Shown here piece by piece: positions 25,936 to 33,744 of a stretch of 64,000 nt of DNA. Under the pieces are notes generated by a model. The model made no database searches and was not told the DNA's origin. It saw nothing but the letters and a program-made list of their open reading frames with translations. The stretch is from Terriglobia bacterium (GTDB lineage: Bacteria > Acidobacteriota > Terriglobia > Terriglobales > Acidobacteriaceae), in contig JAIQFT010000018.1 of assembly GCA_020073185.1 (NCBI GenBank), forward strand, positions 27,044-91,043. Direction: 5' to 3'. Position 1 is the stretch's first letter. Every line of letters starts with the position of its first letter. Made by a program: the position numbers and the translations under genes.

Positions 25936-26640
25936 ATGCCGACAACCCAAGCCACCGCAGCCGAGGTTCTGCGCCGCGTGCCGCTTTTCGCCGACCTCTC
26001 GGAAACGGAAATCAAGTTCCTCGCCGCGCGCGCTGTCCCGCGCCGCTACGCGCCCGGCGAACTGGTGTTTGCCGAAGGCGACGCCTGCCCGGGGCTGTTT
26101 GTCATCGAGAGCGGCGCCGTCCGCCTGTTCAAGAGCTCGCCCGGGGGACGGGAGCAGGTGCTCGCCATCGAGAAGTCTGGCAATTCCATCGCCGAGTTGC
26201 CCGTTTTTGACGGCGGAAACTATCCCGCCTCCGCCACGGCGATGGACGAAGCGCAGCTCTTGTTCGTCAGCAAACAGGATTTTCACTCCCTCTGCCTGGT
26301 TCACCCCAAAGTCGCGCTCAAGGTATTGCGCGTGGTGGGCAACCGGCTGCGACGGCTGGTTAACATCATTGAAGAGCTGTCGTTCACCACCATCCGCTCG
26401 CGCCTGATCTCGCTCTTGCTGCGCCTGGCCCGCGAGCAGGCCCCCGGCGCCACCGCCAACGTGCAGATCGCACTGCCCGCCAGCAACCAGGAACTGGCGG
26501 CACATATTGGCACCGTGCGCGAGCTGGTGTCGCGCAATATCAGCCGGCTGCAGGCTGAGGGACTCATCGAGGTAGACGGCCGCACCGTCACCATTCCCAA
26601 GCTTGCTGTACTGCGGAACCAGCTCGAAACCGGCGAGTAG
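25936..26640 (+). CDS. Crp/Fnr family regulator
   Basis: A 234-residue regulator with an N-terminal cNMP-binding-type sensor (PLFADLSETEIKFL, FAEGDACPGLFVIESGAVRLFK) and a C-terminal winged helix (SNQELAAHIGTVRELVSRNISRL). The recognition helix has R195-E196-x3-R200, again able to read GTGA by analogy with CRP. It lacks the N-terminal Cys motif of the first Crp protein. It lies between the YwiC-like gene and the RIC gene, a setting typical of nitric-oxide or oxygen-responsive regulators such as DNR. The effector is not shown. Confidence 0.92.
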   Translation: MPTTQATAAEVLRRVPLFADLSETEIKFLAARAVPRRYAPGELVFAEGDACPGLFVIESGAVRLFKSSPGGREQVLAIEKSGNSIAELPVFDGGNYPASATAMDEAQLLFVSKQDFHSLCLVHPKVALKVLRVVGNRLRRLVNIIEELSFTTIRSRLISLLLRLAREQAPGATANVQIALPASNQELAAHIGTVRELVSRNISRLQAEGLIEVDGRTVTIPKLAVLRNQLETGE

Positions 26641-26654
26641 CGCACAAGCAAGAA

Positions 26655-26740
26655 TTATGAAGTAAGAAGTCAGAAGGCAGAAGTAACCCCATCGTGAATC
26701 GAAATTATCCGTCCGGCTTTCACTTCTTACTTCTGACTTC
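26655..26740. repeat. Inverted copies of an AGAAGT(A/C)-type repeat
   Basis: GAAGTAAGAAGTCAGAAG near 26659 is answered by CTTCTTACTTCTGACTTC near 26722 in opposite orientation. The same words recur in tandem at 31557. Confidence 0.5.
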
Positions 26741-26748
26741 CTCGCCCC

Positions 26749-26762
26749 GTGACAAAAGTCAT
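26749..26762 (+). promoter_or_regulatory. Near-consensus Crp-type site
   Basis: GTGA-CAAAAG-TCAT differs from the island operator at one base and is centred about 70 bases before the RIC gene. Confidence 0.4.
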
Positions 26763-26825
26763 CGGCCCCGCCGCCTCGCCTCGCTATCCTTCTGGTCGAG
26801 AACGATTGACAGAGGGAGAACAAAG

Positions 26826-27545
26826 ATGAACGTTGACACGGCAAAGACGGTGCGCGAAGTGGTGCTGGAATATCCGCAAGCTACCCGCGTGTTCGAGAAC
26901 CTGGGCATTGATTACTGCTGCGGCGGCCAGAAATCGCTGCAGGAAGCCTGCGCGGCGCGCAACCTTGCCGTGGATGAGGTGCTTGCCTCGCTTGCGGCGC
27001 AGGCGGAGCAACCGGCGCCCTCAGCCGATAGGAAGACGGGGTCGTTGGCCGCGCTCATCAGCCACATCGTCGGCACGCATCATGCCTACGTGAAGGCGGA
27101 AGTACCGCGCCTCGAACAGCTCTTGGCAAAGGTCTGCTCGGTGCATGGGCAGAATCATCCTGAGCTGCACCAGATCCGTGAAACCTTCGCCGGCCTCGGC
27201 CAGGAACTCTCCATGCACCTGATGAAGGAAGAGAACATCCTGTTTCCGTACATCGTCGAGATGGAGAATGCGGTGACGTCGCACCAGGCGCCGCGCCGTC
27301 CGATGTTCGGCACGGTGAAAAACCCGGTGCAGATGATGATCATGGAGCACGACTCCGCCGGCGACGCGCTGCGCTCGATTCGCGCGGCCAGCTCGGAGTT
27401 CACCGCGCCCGAAGACGCCTGCATCAGCTATCGCACGTTGTACAGCGCGTTCCAGGATTTCGAAGCCGACCTGCACCAGCACATCCACCTGGAAAACAAC
27501 ATCCTGTTTCCGCGCGCCGTCGCCATGGAGAGCGGCGCCAACTGA
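26826..27545 (+). CDS. Iron-sulfur cluster repair di-iron protein (RIC/ScdA/YtfE)
   Basis: A 239-residue protein. The N-terminal ScdA domain has the GIDYCCGGQKSLQEAC motif, and the hemerythrin-like domain has HHAYVKAEVPRL, HPELHQI, HLMKEENILFPYI, EHDSAGDALR and HIHLENNILFPRA, which supply the di-iron ligands. The family repairs iron-sulfur clusters after nitrosative or oxidative damage in the cytoplasm. AGGGAG lies close to the ATG. A near-consensus Crp site upstream and the neighbouring Crp gene suggest a nitric-oxide or low-oxygen response. Confidence 0.95.
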   Translation: MNVDTAKTVREVVLEYPQATRVFENLGIDYCCGGQKSLQEACAARNLAVDEVLASLAAQAEQPAPSADRKTGSLAALISHIVGTHHAYVKAEVPRLEQLLAKVCSVHGQNHPELHQIRETFAGLGQELSMHLMKEENILFPYIVEMENAVTSHQAPRRPMFGTVKNPVQMMIMEHDSAGDALRSIRAASSEFTAPEDACISYRTLYSAFQDFEADLHQHIHLENNILFPRAVAMESGAN

Positions 27546-27617
27546 AGTTTGGGCGTCCCACATCTGCCCGCCTTTGGCAGGTGTGGGCGTGGCCAACGCT
27601 AGCGCAAGGAGATTCGC

Positions 27618-27827
27618 GTGAAGCATCATTACTGCCCGACCTGCCAGCAGCCGTACGGCTGCCCGCGCGGTGAGGCGGACTGCGGTTCGCCCCACGTGTA
27701 CGACTGCCTTTGCTGCTATCAGCGGCGCCACCGCCAGGAACTAGCGGCGCTGGTCGCCTCCGTGGTCACAAGGTTCGGTGACGACCAGAGCTGTGCCGGT
27801 TATGGCGACCTTTGCTACGCCCATTAA
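27618..27827 (+). CDS. Small cysteine-rich protein, 69 residues
   Basis: A short protein with a GTG start behind AAGGAG. It has about nine cysteines, including CPTC near the start and a CLCC cluster in the middle, plus several His, so it probably binds zinc or an iron-sulfur cluster. I do not recognise a family. It follows the RIC gene by 72 bases in the same direction and may belong to the same stress unit. Confidence 0.6.
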   Translation: MKHHYCPTCQQPYGCPRGEADCGSPHVYDCLCCYQRRHRQELAALVASVVTRFGDDQSCAGYGDLCYAH

Positions 27828-27856
27828 CCGCGCGGCATCCTGGGGCGCCTCCGTTC

Positions 27857-27862
27857 TATAAT
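27857..27862 (+). promoter_or_regulatory. -10 element TATAAT placed for a leaderless start
   Basis: A consensus TATAAT ends 6 nt before the GTG at 27869. I see no clear -35 box. Confidence 0.45.
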
Positions 27863-27868
27863 CACGGC

Positions 27869-28054
27869 GTGCAGGATACTGTCTTGGTGCGCGAATGGGA
27901 TGCCGAGCAGTTCCACGCCCGCGTCCTGGAACTGGAGGAGCAGGGCTACGTCGCCCGGCGCGACTCCTACCGCATCACCGCAGAGATGAACCCGGAAACC
28001 GGCTGGATCTCGCACGTCCATTCCATCGAACTCGCCAAGCCCGAGGCGAAATAA
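27869..28054 (+). CDS. Small conserved-looking protein, 61 residues
   Basis: A short soluble protein (VLVREWDAEQFHARVLELEEQ, then YRITAEMNPETGWISHVHSIEL). It looks like a compact alpha-beta domain. The GTG at 27869 is chosen because a TATAAT box sits 6 nt upstream and the longer frame gives a Pro-rich N terminus without sense. No family is recognised. Confidence 0.55.
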   Translation: MQDTVLVREWDAEQFHARVLELEEQGYVARRDSYRITAEMNPETGWISHVHSIELAKPEAK

Positions 28055-28111
28055 CACCTTCGACCATCGAGCTCGTCTCCGACGAGGAGGCTGCTTAGTT
28101 GTCGCAGCCCT

Positions 28112-28879
28112 TCACAAGGATGAAGCGTGGTCGTGTTTGTGTGCGCTGCGGTCCAGTTCCTTCGCCCGTCGTCCGAAATACGTACCGCAGGCAGTGGCAT
28201 AGGCGGGAATGAGGAAATACGCGAATCCCGCCAGACCGGATCTCCCGACGGGCAGCAGGTGCGCAAGCAGGGCCGAAAACAGTCCAATACAGCCCACACC
28301 CACGTTTTCGAACAGCGAGTGCTGGGTAAGCAATGTCTCGTGCGGGTCAAGTTCCAGTTCGCCGCGTTTGCGGTAGGCGTTGCCGTACAGCAATGCCAGG
28401 ATGCCGAATACGGCAGCGAAGCCCAATCCGTAGATGGTCATCAGCATGGGCACGTCTTGCGGGCCGAGCATGGCGTCAAGCGCGGTTCTTCCGCCGACGG
28501 TGGCTCCGCCGGTGATGCTCCCGACAAGCGTGGTGAACAGGAATTTCAGCGGGTACACATAAAACAGGACCACGAACAACAACCCTGCATTCAGCACTAC
28601 GGTGACGCCGTCCTGCAAGCCGTACCGCCGAAAGTAGCGATAGTGATAGAACCAGACCTGCACCAGGATGGCGAAGCAGACGCCGAAGGCGACGAAGCCG
28701 CGCATAGTGTCCATGAGCTCGTCAAACGTGTGTGGCACTTCCAGCGAAACCACGAGCAGCGTTAGCGCGAAAGCGAAGACGGCATCGCTGAAGCCTTCCA
28801 GGCGGGTGATTTCGCCGGCGCGCCAGCGGAAATGCTTCTCCACCCCGACACCGTGCTCGTGCGCCGTGTTCCTAAACAT
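28112..28879 (-). CDS. TMEM175-family (DUF1211) membrane protein, probable K+ channel
   Basis: A 255-residue protein with about six membrane helices. Helix 1 holds the family signature: an Arg (EITRLEG), then FSDAVFAFALTLLVVSLEVP, equivalent to the RxxxFSD motif that lines the pore of TMEM175 potassium channels. Bacterial members are about 200-250 residues and tetrameric. The tail is His-rich. It lies alone on the minus strand next to the GltP-type gene. Channel activity is inferred from the family. Confidence 0.85.
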   Translation of the reverse strand: MFRNTAHEHGVGVEKHFRWRAGEITRLEGFSDAVFAFALTLLVVSLEVPHTFDELMDTMRGFVAFGVCFAILVQVWFYHYRYFRRYGLQDGVTVVLNAGLLFVVLFYVYPLKFLFTTLVGSITGGATVGGRTALDAMLGPQDVPMLMTIYGLGFAAVFGILALLYGNAYRKRGELELDPHETLLTQHSLFENVGVGCIGLFSALLAHLLPVGRSGLAGFAYFLIPAYATACGTYFGRRAKELDRSAHKHDHASSL

Positions 28880-28896
28880 GATTGTTGCCTCAATCT

Positions 28897-28920
28897 ATTC
28901 CTAACTCCTAACTCCTAACT
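28897..28920. repeat. Short tandem repeat CCTAACT
   Basis: Three 7-base units of CCTAACT lie back to back in the gap between two minus-strand genes and run into the stop codon of the symporter gene. Confidence 0.5.
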
Positions 28921-30300
28921 ACCAACCGCCGCCTGCACCGTCTCCGACGGCTGTTCCTTGCCAAACTCGCCTTCCCAGCGCGCGATCACCACCGTCGCCA
29001 GGCAGTTGCCGATCACGTTCACCGAGGTGCGCGCCATGTCCATCAGCTCGTCAATGCCGAGGATCACGAAAATCGGCCATTCCGGCAGGTGAAACGAGGC
29101 CGCCGTGCCCAGCAGGATCACCAGCGACGCCCGCGGCACCCCGGCCACGCCCTTGCTGGTCAGCATCAGCGTAAACACCATCACCAGTTGCTGTCCGAAG
29201 CTGAGGTGAATTCCCGCCGCCTGGGCCACGAACACCGAAGCCAGCGCGAGATAAAGCGTGCTGCCGTCCAGGTTGAAGCTGTAGCCGGTGGGAATGACGA
29301 ACGCGACGATCTGCCGCGGCACGCCGATCGCCTCCATCGCTTCCATGGCGCGCGGCAGCGCCGCCTCTGATGATGTTGTGGCGAACGCGATCGAAGCCGG
29401 CTCGGCAATCGCCTTGATAAACCGCCGCAGTGGCACCCGCGCCATCAGCGCCACCGGCAACAGCACGCCGAGCAGGAAAACGGTCAGTGCGACGTACAGC
29501 GTTGCCAGCAGCTTGAACAGGTTTACCAGGATTCCCAGGCCCATGTGCCCCACCGTGTTGGCTATCGCCGCTCCCACGCCGATGGGCGCGAACATCATCA
29601 CGATGTTGGTGAACTTGAACATGGTCTCCGACAGGCTCTCGCAGAAGGTCAGCACCGGCCGTCGTTTCTGATCGTTCAGCAGCGCCAGCGCGATCCCGAA
29701 GATGATGCTGAACACCACGATCTGCAGCACCTGCCCCTCGGCCACCGACTTGGCGATGTTTTCCGGAAAGGAGTGCAGGAGGATGTCGACCGCGCTCTGC
29801 TTCTGTGTCGGCGGCAATTCGGCGTGCAGCGCGGGCGGCGCGTTCACGCCCACCCCGGCCTTGCTCAGATTGATCGCGCCCAGCCCGATAAACAGCGCGA
29901 TCGTGGTCACGACTTCGAAGTAAATGAGCGCCTTGATCCCCATGCGCCCCACTTGCTTCAGGTCGTGATGCCCGGCGATGCCCACTACCAGCGTGCTGAA
30001 TAGCAGCGGCGCAATGATGGTCTTGATCAGCCGCAGAAAAATTAGACTGAGCACGCGCAGGTTGACCGCGACGTGCGGGAAGTCGTGCCCAATTTCCGCG
30101 CCCACCACCATGCTAACCAGAATCCATGTGGTCAGCGAGCGCTGGACAATGGCATAGGCGATCAGCGCGATAATGGCGGCCCAGCGCACGACGGCGGTCG
30201 CGCTGGCGGGAGTGTGAAAAACACCGTAGCGGTCGCCGACCACGAGCACGGCGGCGACGAAGAACAGCGCGAGTGCGGCAATCAGCGAGCGGGCCTTCAT
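28915..30300 (-). CDS. Dicarboxylate/amino acid:cation symporter (DctA/GltP, SLC1 family)
   Basis: A 461-residue inner-membrane carrier. The hairpin-1 serine-rich motif (AFATTSSEAALPRAMEA), the NLDGSTLYLALASVF block and the hairpin-2 region (SKGVAGVPRASLVIL) are all present, in the right order for SLC1 transporters. These bring in C4-dicarboxylates, glutamate or aspartate with H+ or Na+. The C-terminal substrate-specificity region (IDELMDMARTSVNVIGNCLATVVI) is more like DctA/GltP than serine carriers. It is monocistronic by position. Confidence 0.93.
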   Translation of the reverse strand: MKARSLIAALALFFVAAVLVVGDRYGVFHTPASATAVVRWAAIIALIAYAIVQRSLTTWILVSMVVGAEIGHDFPHVAVNLRVLSLIFLRLIKTIIAPLLFSTLVVGIAGHHDLKQVGRMGIKALIYFEVVTTIALFIGLGAINLSKAGVGVNAPPALHAELPPTQKQSAVDILLHSFPENIAKSVAEGQVLQIVVFSIIFGIALALLNDQKRRPVLTFCESLSETMFKFTNIVMMFAPIGVGAAIANTVGHMGLGILVNLFKLLATLYVALTVFLLGVLLPVALMARVPLRRFIKAIAEPASIAFATTSSEAALPRAMEAMEAIGVPRQIVAFVIPTGYSFNLDGSTLYLALASVFVAQAAGIHLSFGQQLVMVFTLMLTSKGVAGVPRASLVILLGTAASFHLPEWPIFVILGIDELMDMARTSVNVIGNCLATVVIARWEGEFGKEQPSETVQAAVGS

Positions 30301-30437
30301 GGAGAGTTTCCGGTTTAATTTTCAGTGTCGCGTTTCAAGTCTATTCTCGCCGGTGCGGGGCTCGGTCCTCACCGCTTGCAGCGCAACGAGGGGCAGAACG
30401 AGGGGGATGTCAAACTGCAACCTCTGTTGACAGTGTC

Positions 30438-30632
30438 TCAGTTTGCCAATTCGTAATGTTCGCGGTTCTTGTTGCAAACCCACGCTGGCTGCCGTTTGGT
30501 CCCCCGAATGATCTCTCCGCCGTTAGTGCCAGTGCCCACTTGTGACCCAGCAATCGACGCGTAGGATTCAAATGTCTGTGTTCCATTGCAGCCAGGATAT
30601 TTGCAAGGTCGAGTATCGTTCTCGCTCGGCAT
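30438..30632 (-). CDS. Small zinc-finger-like hypothetical protein, 64 residues
   Basis: A short ORF with RPCKYPGCNGTQTFESYAS near its start and AWVCNKNREHYELAN at its end, so two Cys pairs could hold a zinc ion. The composition is less GC-rich than the neighbours. A weak AGGAT lies upstream of the ATG at 30632. It follows no clear operon. The family is unknown, and it could be a chance ORF. Confidence 0.45.
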   Translation of the reverse strand: MPSENDTRPCKYPGCNGTQTFESYASIAGSQVGTGTNGGEIIRGTKRQPAWVCNKNREHYELAN

Positions 30633-30704
30633 TTCGATGATCCTCGTGTGGGTTAATGTTTCAGAAGTGTAATGTCCTCTAGCGTCCAAACGTGCTCTGC
30701 CAAG

Positions 30705-31538
30705 CTATCTCAACGCGTCTTCCAGTGCGGCGCTGGCGTCCGTCTTTTCGTCGCGATATTTGATGATCACCGGCGCATACACCGATAATCCCCACTCGAT
30801 CGCTTTCCCGCGGTTCAACGCCCGCGAGCCCGGCACCACGACCGCATTCTCCGGCACCACCAGCGGCTGATCGCCCGACGCGCGGTAGACTTCGTCGCGC
30901 ACCACGTCGTAGAGCGGCGTCGAGCGTGTCAGGATGGTGCCGGCGCCCAGCACGGCGCGCCGCCGCACCTGCGTGCCTTCGTAGACACCGCAATTGCCGC
31001 CCACCAGCACGTCGTCCTCGATGATCACCGGCGCGGCATTCACCGGTTCGAGCACGCCGCCGATCTGCGCCGCCGCACTCAGGTGGACGCGCTTCCCAAC
31101 CTGCGCGCACGATCCCACCAGCGCGTGCGAGTCCACCAGCGAGCCCTCGTCCACGTACGCCCCGGCGTTGATGTACATCGGCGGCATGCAGATCACGCCC
31201 GGCGCAACATACGCTCCGCTGCGCACCGAGGATCCGCCCGGCACCACTCGCACGCGGTCCTCGGGCGTGAAGCGGTGCACCGGAAACGTGTCTTTGTCCA
31301 CGAACGACAGCGCGCCGCCGCCGCTCATGTCCACGATTTCGCCCAGCCGGAACCCGAGCAGGATGCCCTGTTTCACCCAGACGTTGACCTGCCATGCCCC
31401 GTCGCGCTTCTCGGCCGCGCGGATTCGTCCGGCGGTCAGCGCCTCCAGGAACTCGTCAAATACGCGGCGGGCATCTTGCTTGTCCACGGCGGCGCCCAGC
31501 GAAAACAGGCGCTCAATCGAGGGTTGCAAGGATTCCAT
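30705..31538 (-). CDS. dapD: Tetrahydrodipicolinate N-succinyltransferase DapD
   Basis: A 277-residue enzyme of the succinylase branch of lysine and diaminopimelate synthesis. The N-terminal helical domain is followed by a left-handed beta-helix with hexapeptide repeats ([34 protein letters not shown]), the usual DapD core. It is cut off from dapA by a terminator and a MITE-like element. TATACT (31547-31552) lies 8 nt before the ATG, so it has its own near-leaderless promoter. The stop codon lies inside a 14-base word that recurs at 31779. Confidence 0.95.
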   Translation of the reverse strand: MESLQPSIERLFSLGAAVDKQDARRVFDEFLEALTAGRIRAAEKRDGAWQVNVWVKQGILLGFRLGEIVDMSGGGALSFVDKDTFPVHRFTPEDRVRVVPGGSSVRSGAYVAPGVICMPPMYINAGAYVDEGSLVDSHALVGSCAQVGKRVHLSAAAQIGGVLEPVNAAPVIIEDDVLVGGNCGVYEGTQVRRRAVLGAGTILTRSTPLYDVVRDEVYRASGDQPLVVPENAVVVPGSRALNRGKAIEWGLSVYAPVIIKYRDEKTDASAALEDALR

Positions 31539-31546
31539 GGGGCGGC

Positions 31547-31552
31547 AGTATA
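31547..31552 (-). promoter_or_regulatory. -10 element TATACT of dapD
   Basis: On the minus strand TATACT ends 8 nt before the dapD ATG, giving a leaderless or nearly leaderless mRNA. Confidence 0.4.
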
Positions 31553-31555
31553 TCG

Positions 31556-31588
31556 AAGTCAGAAGTAAGAAGTCAGAAGTAAGAAGAA
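31556..31588. repeat. 14-base tandem repeat AGAAGTCAGAAGTA
   Basis: Two tandem units of AGAAGTCAGAAGTA (with a partial third) share words with the inverted pair at 26655-26740. Confidence 0.5.
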
Positions 31589-31595
31589 GCTATCT

Positions 31596-31781
31596 GGCTT
31601 TGTTGACATCCTTTCGTTCGCCCTGCTGCATTCCCAAAAGGATAGCGCGGCCTCAGCCCCGCACGGGCGACAGAACCTAGCCCGGCACGTAAGTGCCGGG
31701 AAAGTTGCCTTTAAATTACACAGAGTCCCGTAGGGACGGCACGAAGTGAAACTCGCTTCCTGCCAGGATCTCAACAAAGCC
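31596..31781. mobile_element. MITE-like element, 186 bp
   Basis: Terminal inverted repeats of 17 bp (GGCTTTGTTGACATCCT at 31596-31612 and the complement of GGCTTTGTTGAGATCCT at 31765-31781, one mismatch) are flanked by perfect 9-bp direct repeats AAGCTATCT (31587-31595 and 31782-31790). No ORF is inside. It contains a perfect hairpin, CCCGGCAC-GTAA-GTGCCGGG. The structure fits a non-autonomous transposable element with a 9-bp target duplication. The parent transposase is not in the window. Confidence 0.7.
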
Positions 31782-31804
31782 AAGCTATCTCATGAATGGC
31801 GTAG

Positions 31805-31970
31805 GGCACGGCTTCAGCCGTGCCGTCGGAGCCGCGAATAATGCGAGCTTTAGCCCCCGACGGAATCCGGACTTCAATGAAATGGTTCGATTACCGCCGA
31901 GAGCGTGGCCACCGATTACGAGTAGCCCTGTCAGCGTAGCGGCGGATCTGCAACACAAACTCGCCGCCGC
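31805..31970. repeat. Intergenic repeat region with hairpin
   Basis: GGCACGGC-TTCA-GCCGTGCC (31805-31824) is a perfect 8-bp hairpin of a wording common between genes in related genomes. The rest up to the terminator shows no gene. Confidence 0.35.
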
Positions 31971-31972
31971 AC

Positions 31973-31997
31973 AAAAAACGCCCGGCATCACCGGGCG
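31973..31997 (-). terminator. Intrinsic terminator after dapA
   Basis: CGCCCGG (31979-31985) and CCGGGCG (31991-31997) form a 7-bp stem. On the minus strand it is followed by six Ts. It ends the asd-lysC-dapB-dapA transcript 29 bases past dapA. Confidence 0.85.
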
Positions 31998-32025
31998 CCG
32001 CCTCCTAACCACCAATTGCCAACCA

Positions 32026-32931
32026 CTACGACGCCACGCTCGCCATCTTTCCCAGTTCAAGATGCTGCACGATCTTCTCCAGCTTGGCGCGGTTCTCCGG
32101 TTTCATGCGCGTCAGCGGCAGCCGGTAGTTTTCCTCGATCTTGCCCATCATGGCGAGCACCGCCTTCACCGGGATCGGATTCGACTCGATAAAGTTCGCC
32201 TGCATCAGCGGCAGGTAGCGCCGACAAATCGCGCGTGCCTTCTTCCAATCGTTGCCCAGCGCCGCGCGCGTCATCTCGGTCATCTGGCGCGGAATCTCGT
32301 TCGACGCCACCGAAATAATGCCCACGCCACCCAGCGAGATCACCGGCAGCGTCATCGCGTCGTCGCCCGAGAACACCAGGAAGCTCTCCGGTACGGCGTT
32401 GAACACATCGGCAATTTGCGACATATTTCCGCTGGCCTCCTTTACCCCGATGATCTTCGAGATCTGCGCCAGCCGGCCCAGCGTCGCCGGCTCCAGGTTC
32501 GCGCCCGTGCGGCCGGGCACGTTGTACAGGATCAGTGGCTTGTCCACCGCCTCGGCGATCGCCCGGAAGTGCTGGTACTGCCCCTCCTGCGTCGGCTTGT
32601 TGTAATACGGCGACGCCGTCAGGATCGCGTCCACGCCCTGCATCGCCGCCACGGTCTTCGCCTTCTCGACCGCGTCTTGCGTGCTGTTTGAGGTTGCGCC
32701 GGCGACGATCGGCACGCGCCCGTGCGCCACCGTAATCGTCACCTCGACGACCCGCAGCCATTCTTCACGCGACAGCGTCGGTGTCTCGCCCGTCGTGCCG
32801 CAGGGGACAAGAAAGTCAATGCCGCTCTCGACCTGCCATGCGACCAGGTCTTTGAGCGCGGGCTCGTCAATCGATCCGTCCGCCTTGAAGGGCGTGACAA
32901 TGGCTGTGCCGCAGCCATAAATCTGCTTCAT
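32026..32931 (-). CDS. dapA: 4-hydroxy-tetrahydrodipicolinate synthase DapA
   Basis: A 301-residue class I aldolase. PCGTTGETPTLS binds pyruvate, YNVPGRTGANL supplies the catalytic Tyr, and GVKEASGN holds the Schiff-base Lys. It condenses pyruvate with aspartate semialdehyde in the cytoplasm, the first step committed to lysine. AGGTGAT precedes the ATG. It is the last gene of the asd-lysC-dapB-dapA run, and the terminator follows. Confidence 0.97.
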   Translation of the reverse strand: MKQIYGCGTAIVTPFKADGSIDEPALKDLVAWQVESGIDFLVPCGTTGETPTLSREEWLRVVEVTITVAHGRVPIVAGATSNSTQDAVEKAKTVAAMQGVDAILTASPYYNKPTQEGQYQHFRAIAEAVDKPLILYNVPGRTGANLEPATLGRLAQISKIIGVKEASGNMSQIADVFNAVPESFLVFSGDDAMTLPVISLGGVGIISVASNEIPRQMTEMTRAALGNDWKKARAICRRYLPLMQANFIESNPIPVKAVLAMMGKIEENYRLPLTRMKPENRAKLEKIVQHLELGKMASVAS

Positions 32932-32996
32932 AAATCACCTGTGATGAAGAAATCGATTCGTACAGTCTAAATTCTCGGCCCGGTGAACGGTGAACT

Positions 32997-33680
32997 TTAG
33001 CGCAATTCGCGGAAGATGTCTTTGAAATCGTAGAACCCGCTTTTGCCCTGGAGCCACTCCGCCGCCCGCACCGCGCCCTCGGCAAATCCGCGTCGCGACT
33101 TGGCCTCGTGTACCAGCGTGATGCTGTCGCCCGCCGATTCGAATGTTACCTGGTGCATCCCAACCACGTCGCCCTCGCGCTCCGACTCGATCGGCAGCTC
33201 CGCCTGCACCGTGTCGCGAATCACGTTGCGGATCGCCACCGCCGTACCCGACGGCGCATCCTTTTTATGTACGTGATGTCTCTCCAGGATCCGTCCTTGG
33301 TAGCCGTAGCGCACGGCAGGCGCGACCGCGCGTGCGATATCGAAAAACAGGTTGACGCCGATGGAAAAATTCGCGGCATACAGCAATCCGATTCCGCTCT
33401 GCTCGACCAGCGGCTTAATGCGCGGCAACTCGCCGTACCACCCGGTCGTGCCCACCACCAGGTTGGCGTGCGACCGAATGCAGGCCGCGATGTTCTCTAC
33501 CACCGACGTAGGAGTCGTGAAATCGATGACCACGTCGATTGTTTCCAGCAGCCCGGGCGTGAGCTTGCGCGCGCCTTGGTTGTCGGCGCTCCCGAACACC
33601 GTTACCGCATGCCCGCGCTCGCGTGCCACCTCGGCCACCAGCGACCCAGTCTTCCCGCGGCCCAAAAGTAGCAAATTCAT
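32997..33680 (-). CDS. dapB: 4-hydroxy-tetrahydrodipicolinate reductase DapB
   Basis: A 227-residue reductase, a little shorter than E. coli DapB. The N-terminal nucleotide loop is GRGKTG, a compact variant of GxxGxxG, and the catalytic HHVHKKDAPSGTA motif is complete. It uses NAD(P)H to reduce the DapA product. GGGAGG lies just before the ATG. It is 65 bases upstream of dapA in transcription order. Confidence 0.95.
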   Translation of the reverse strand: MNLLLLGRGKTGSLVAEVARERGHAVTVFGSADNQGARKLTPGLLETIDVVIDFTTPTSVVENIAACIRSHANLVVGTTGWYGELPRIKPLVEQSGIGLLYAANFSIGVNLFFDIARAVAPAVRYGYQGRILERHHVHKKDAPSGTAVAIRNVIRDTVQAELPIESEREGDVVGMHQVTFESAGDSITLVHEAKSRRGFAEGAVRAAEWLQGKSGFYDFKDIFRELR

Positions 33681-33744
33681 GATGCCTCCCGGTCATTCCA
33701 ACGCGGCACTGGAAACTAGAAACCAGAAACTAGGAACTGCGTGT

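Noticed and set aside
26655..31588. AGAAGT-type repeats as a CRISPR array
   Set aside because: Units are short, contiguous and without regular spacers, and no cas gene is present.
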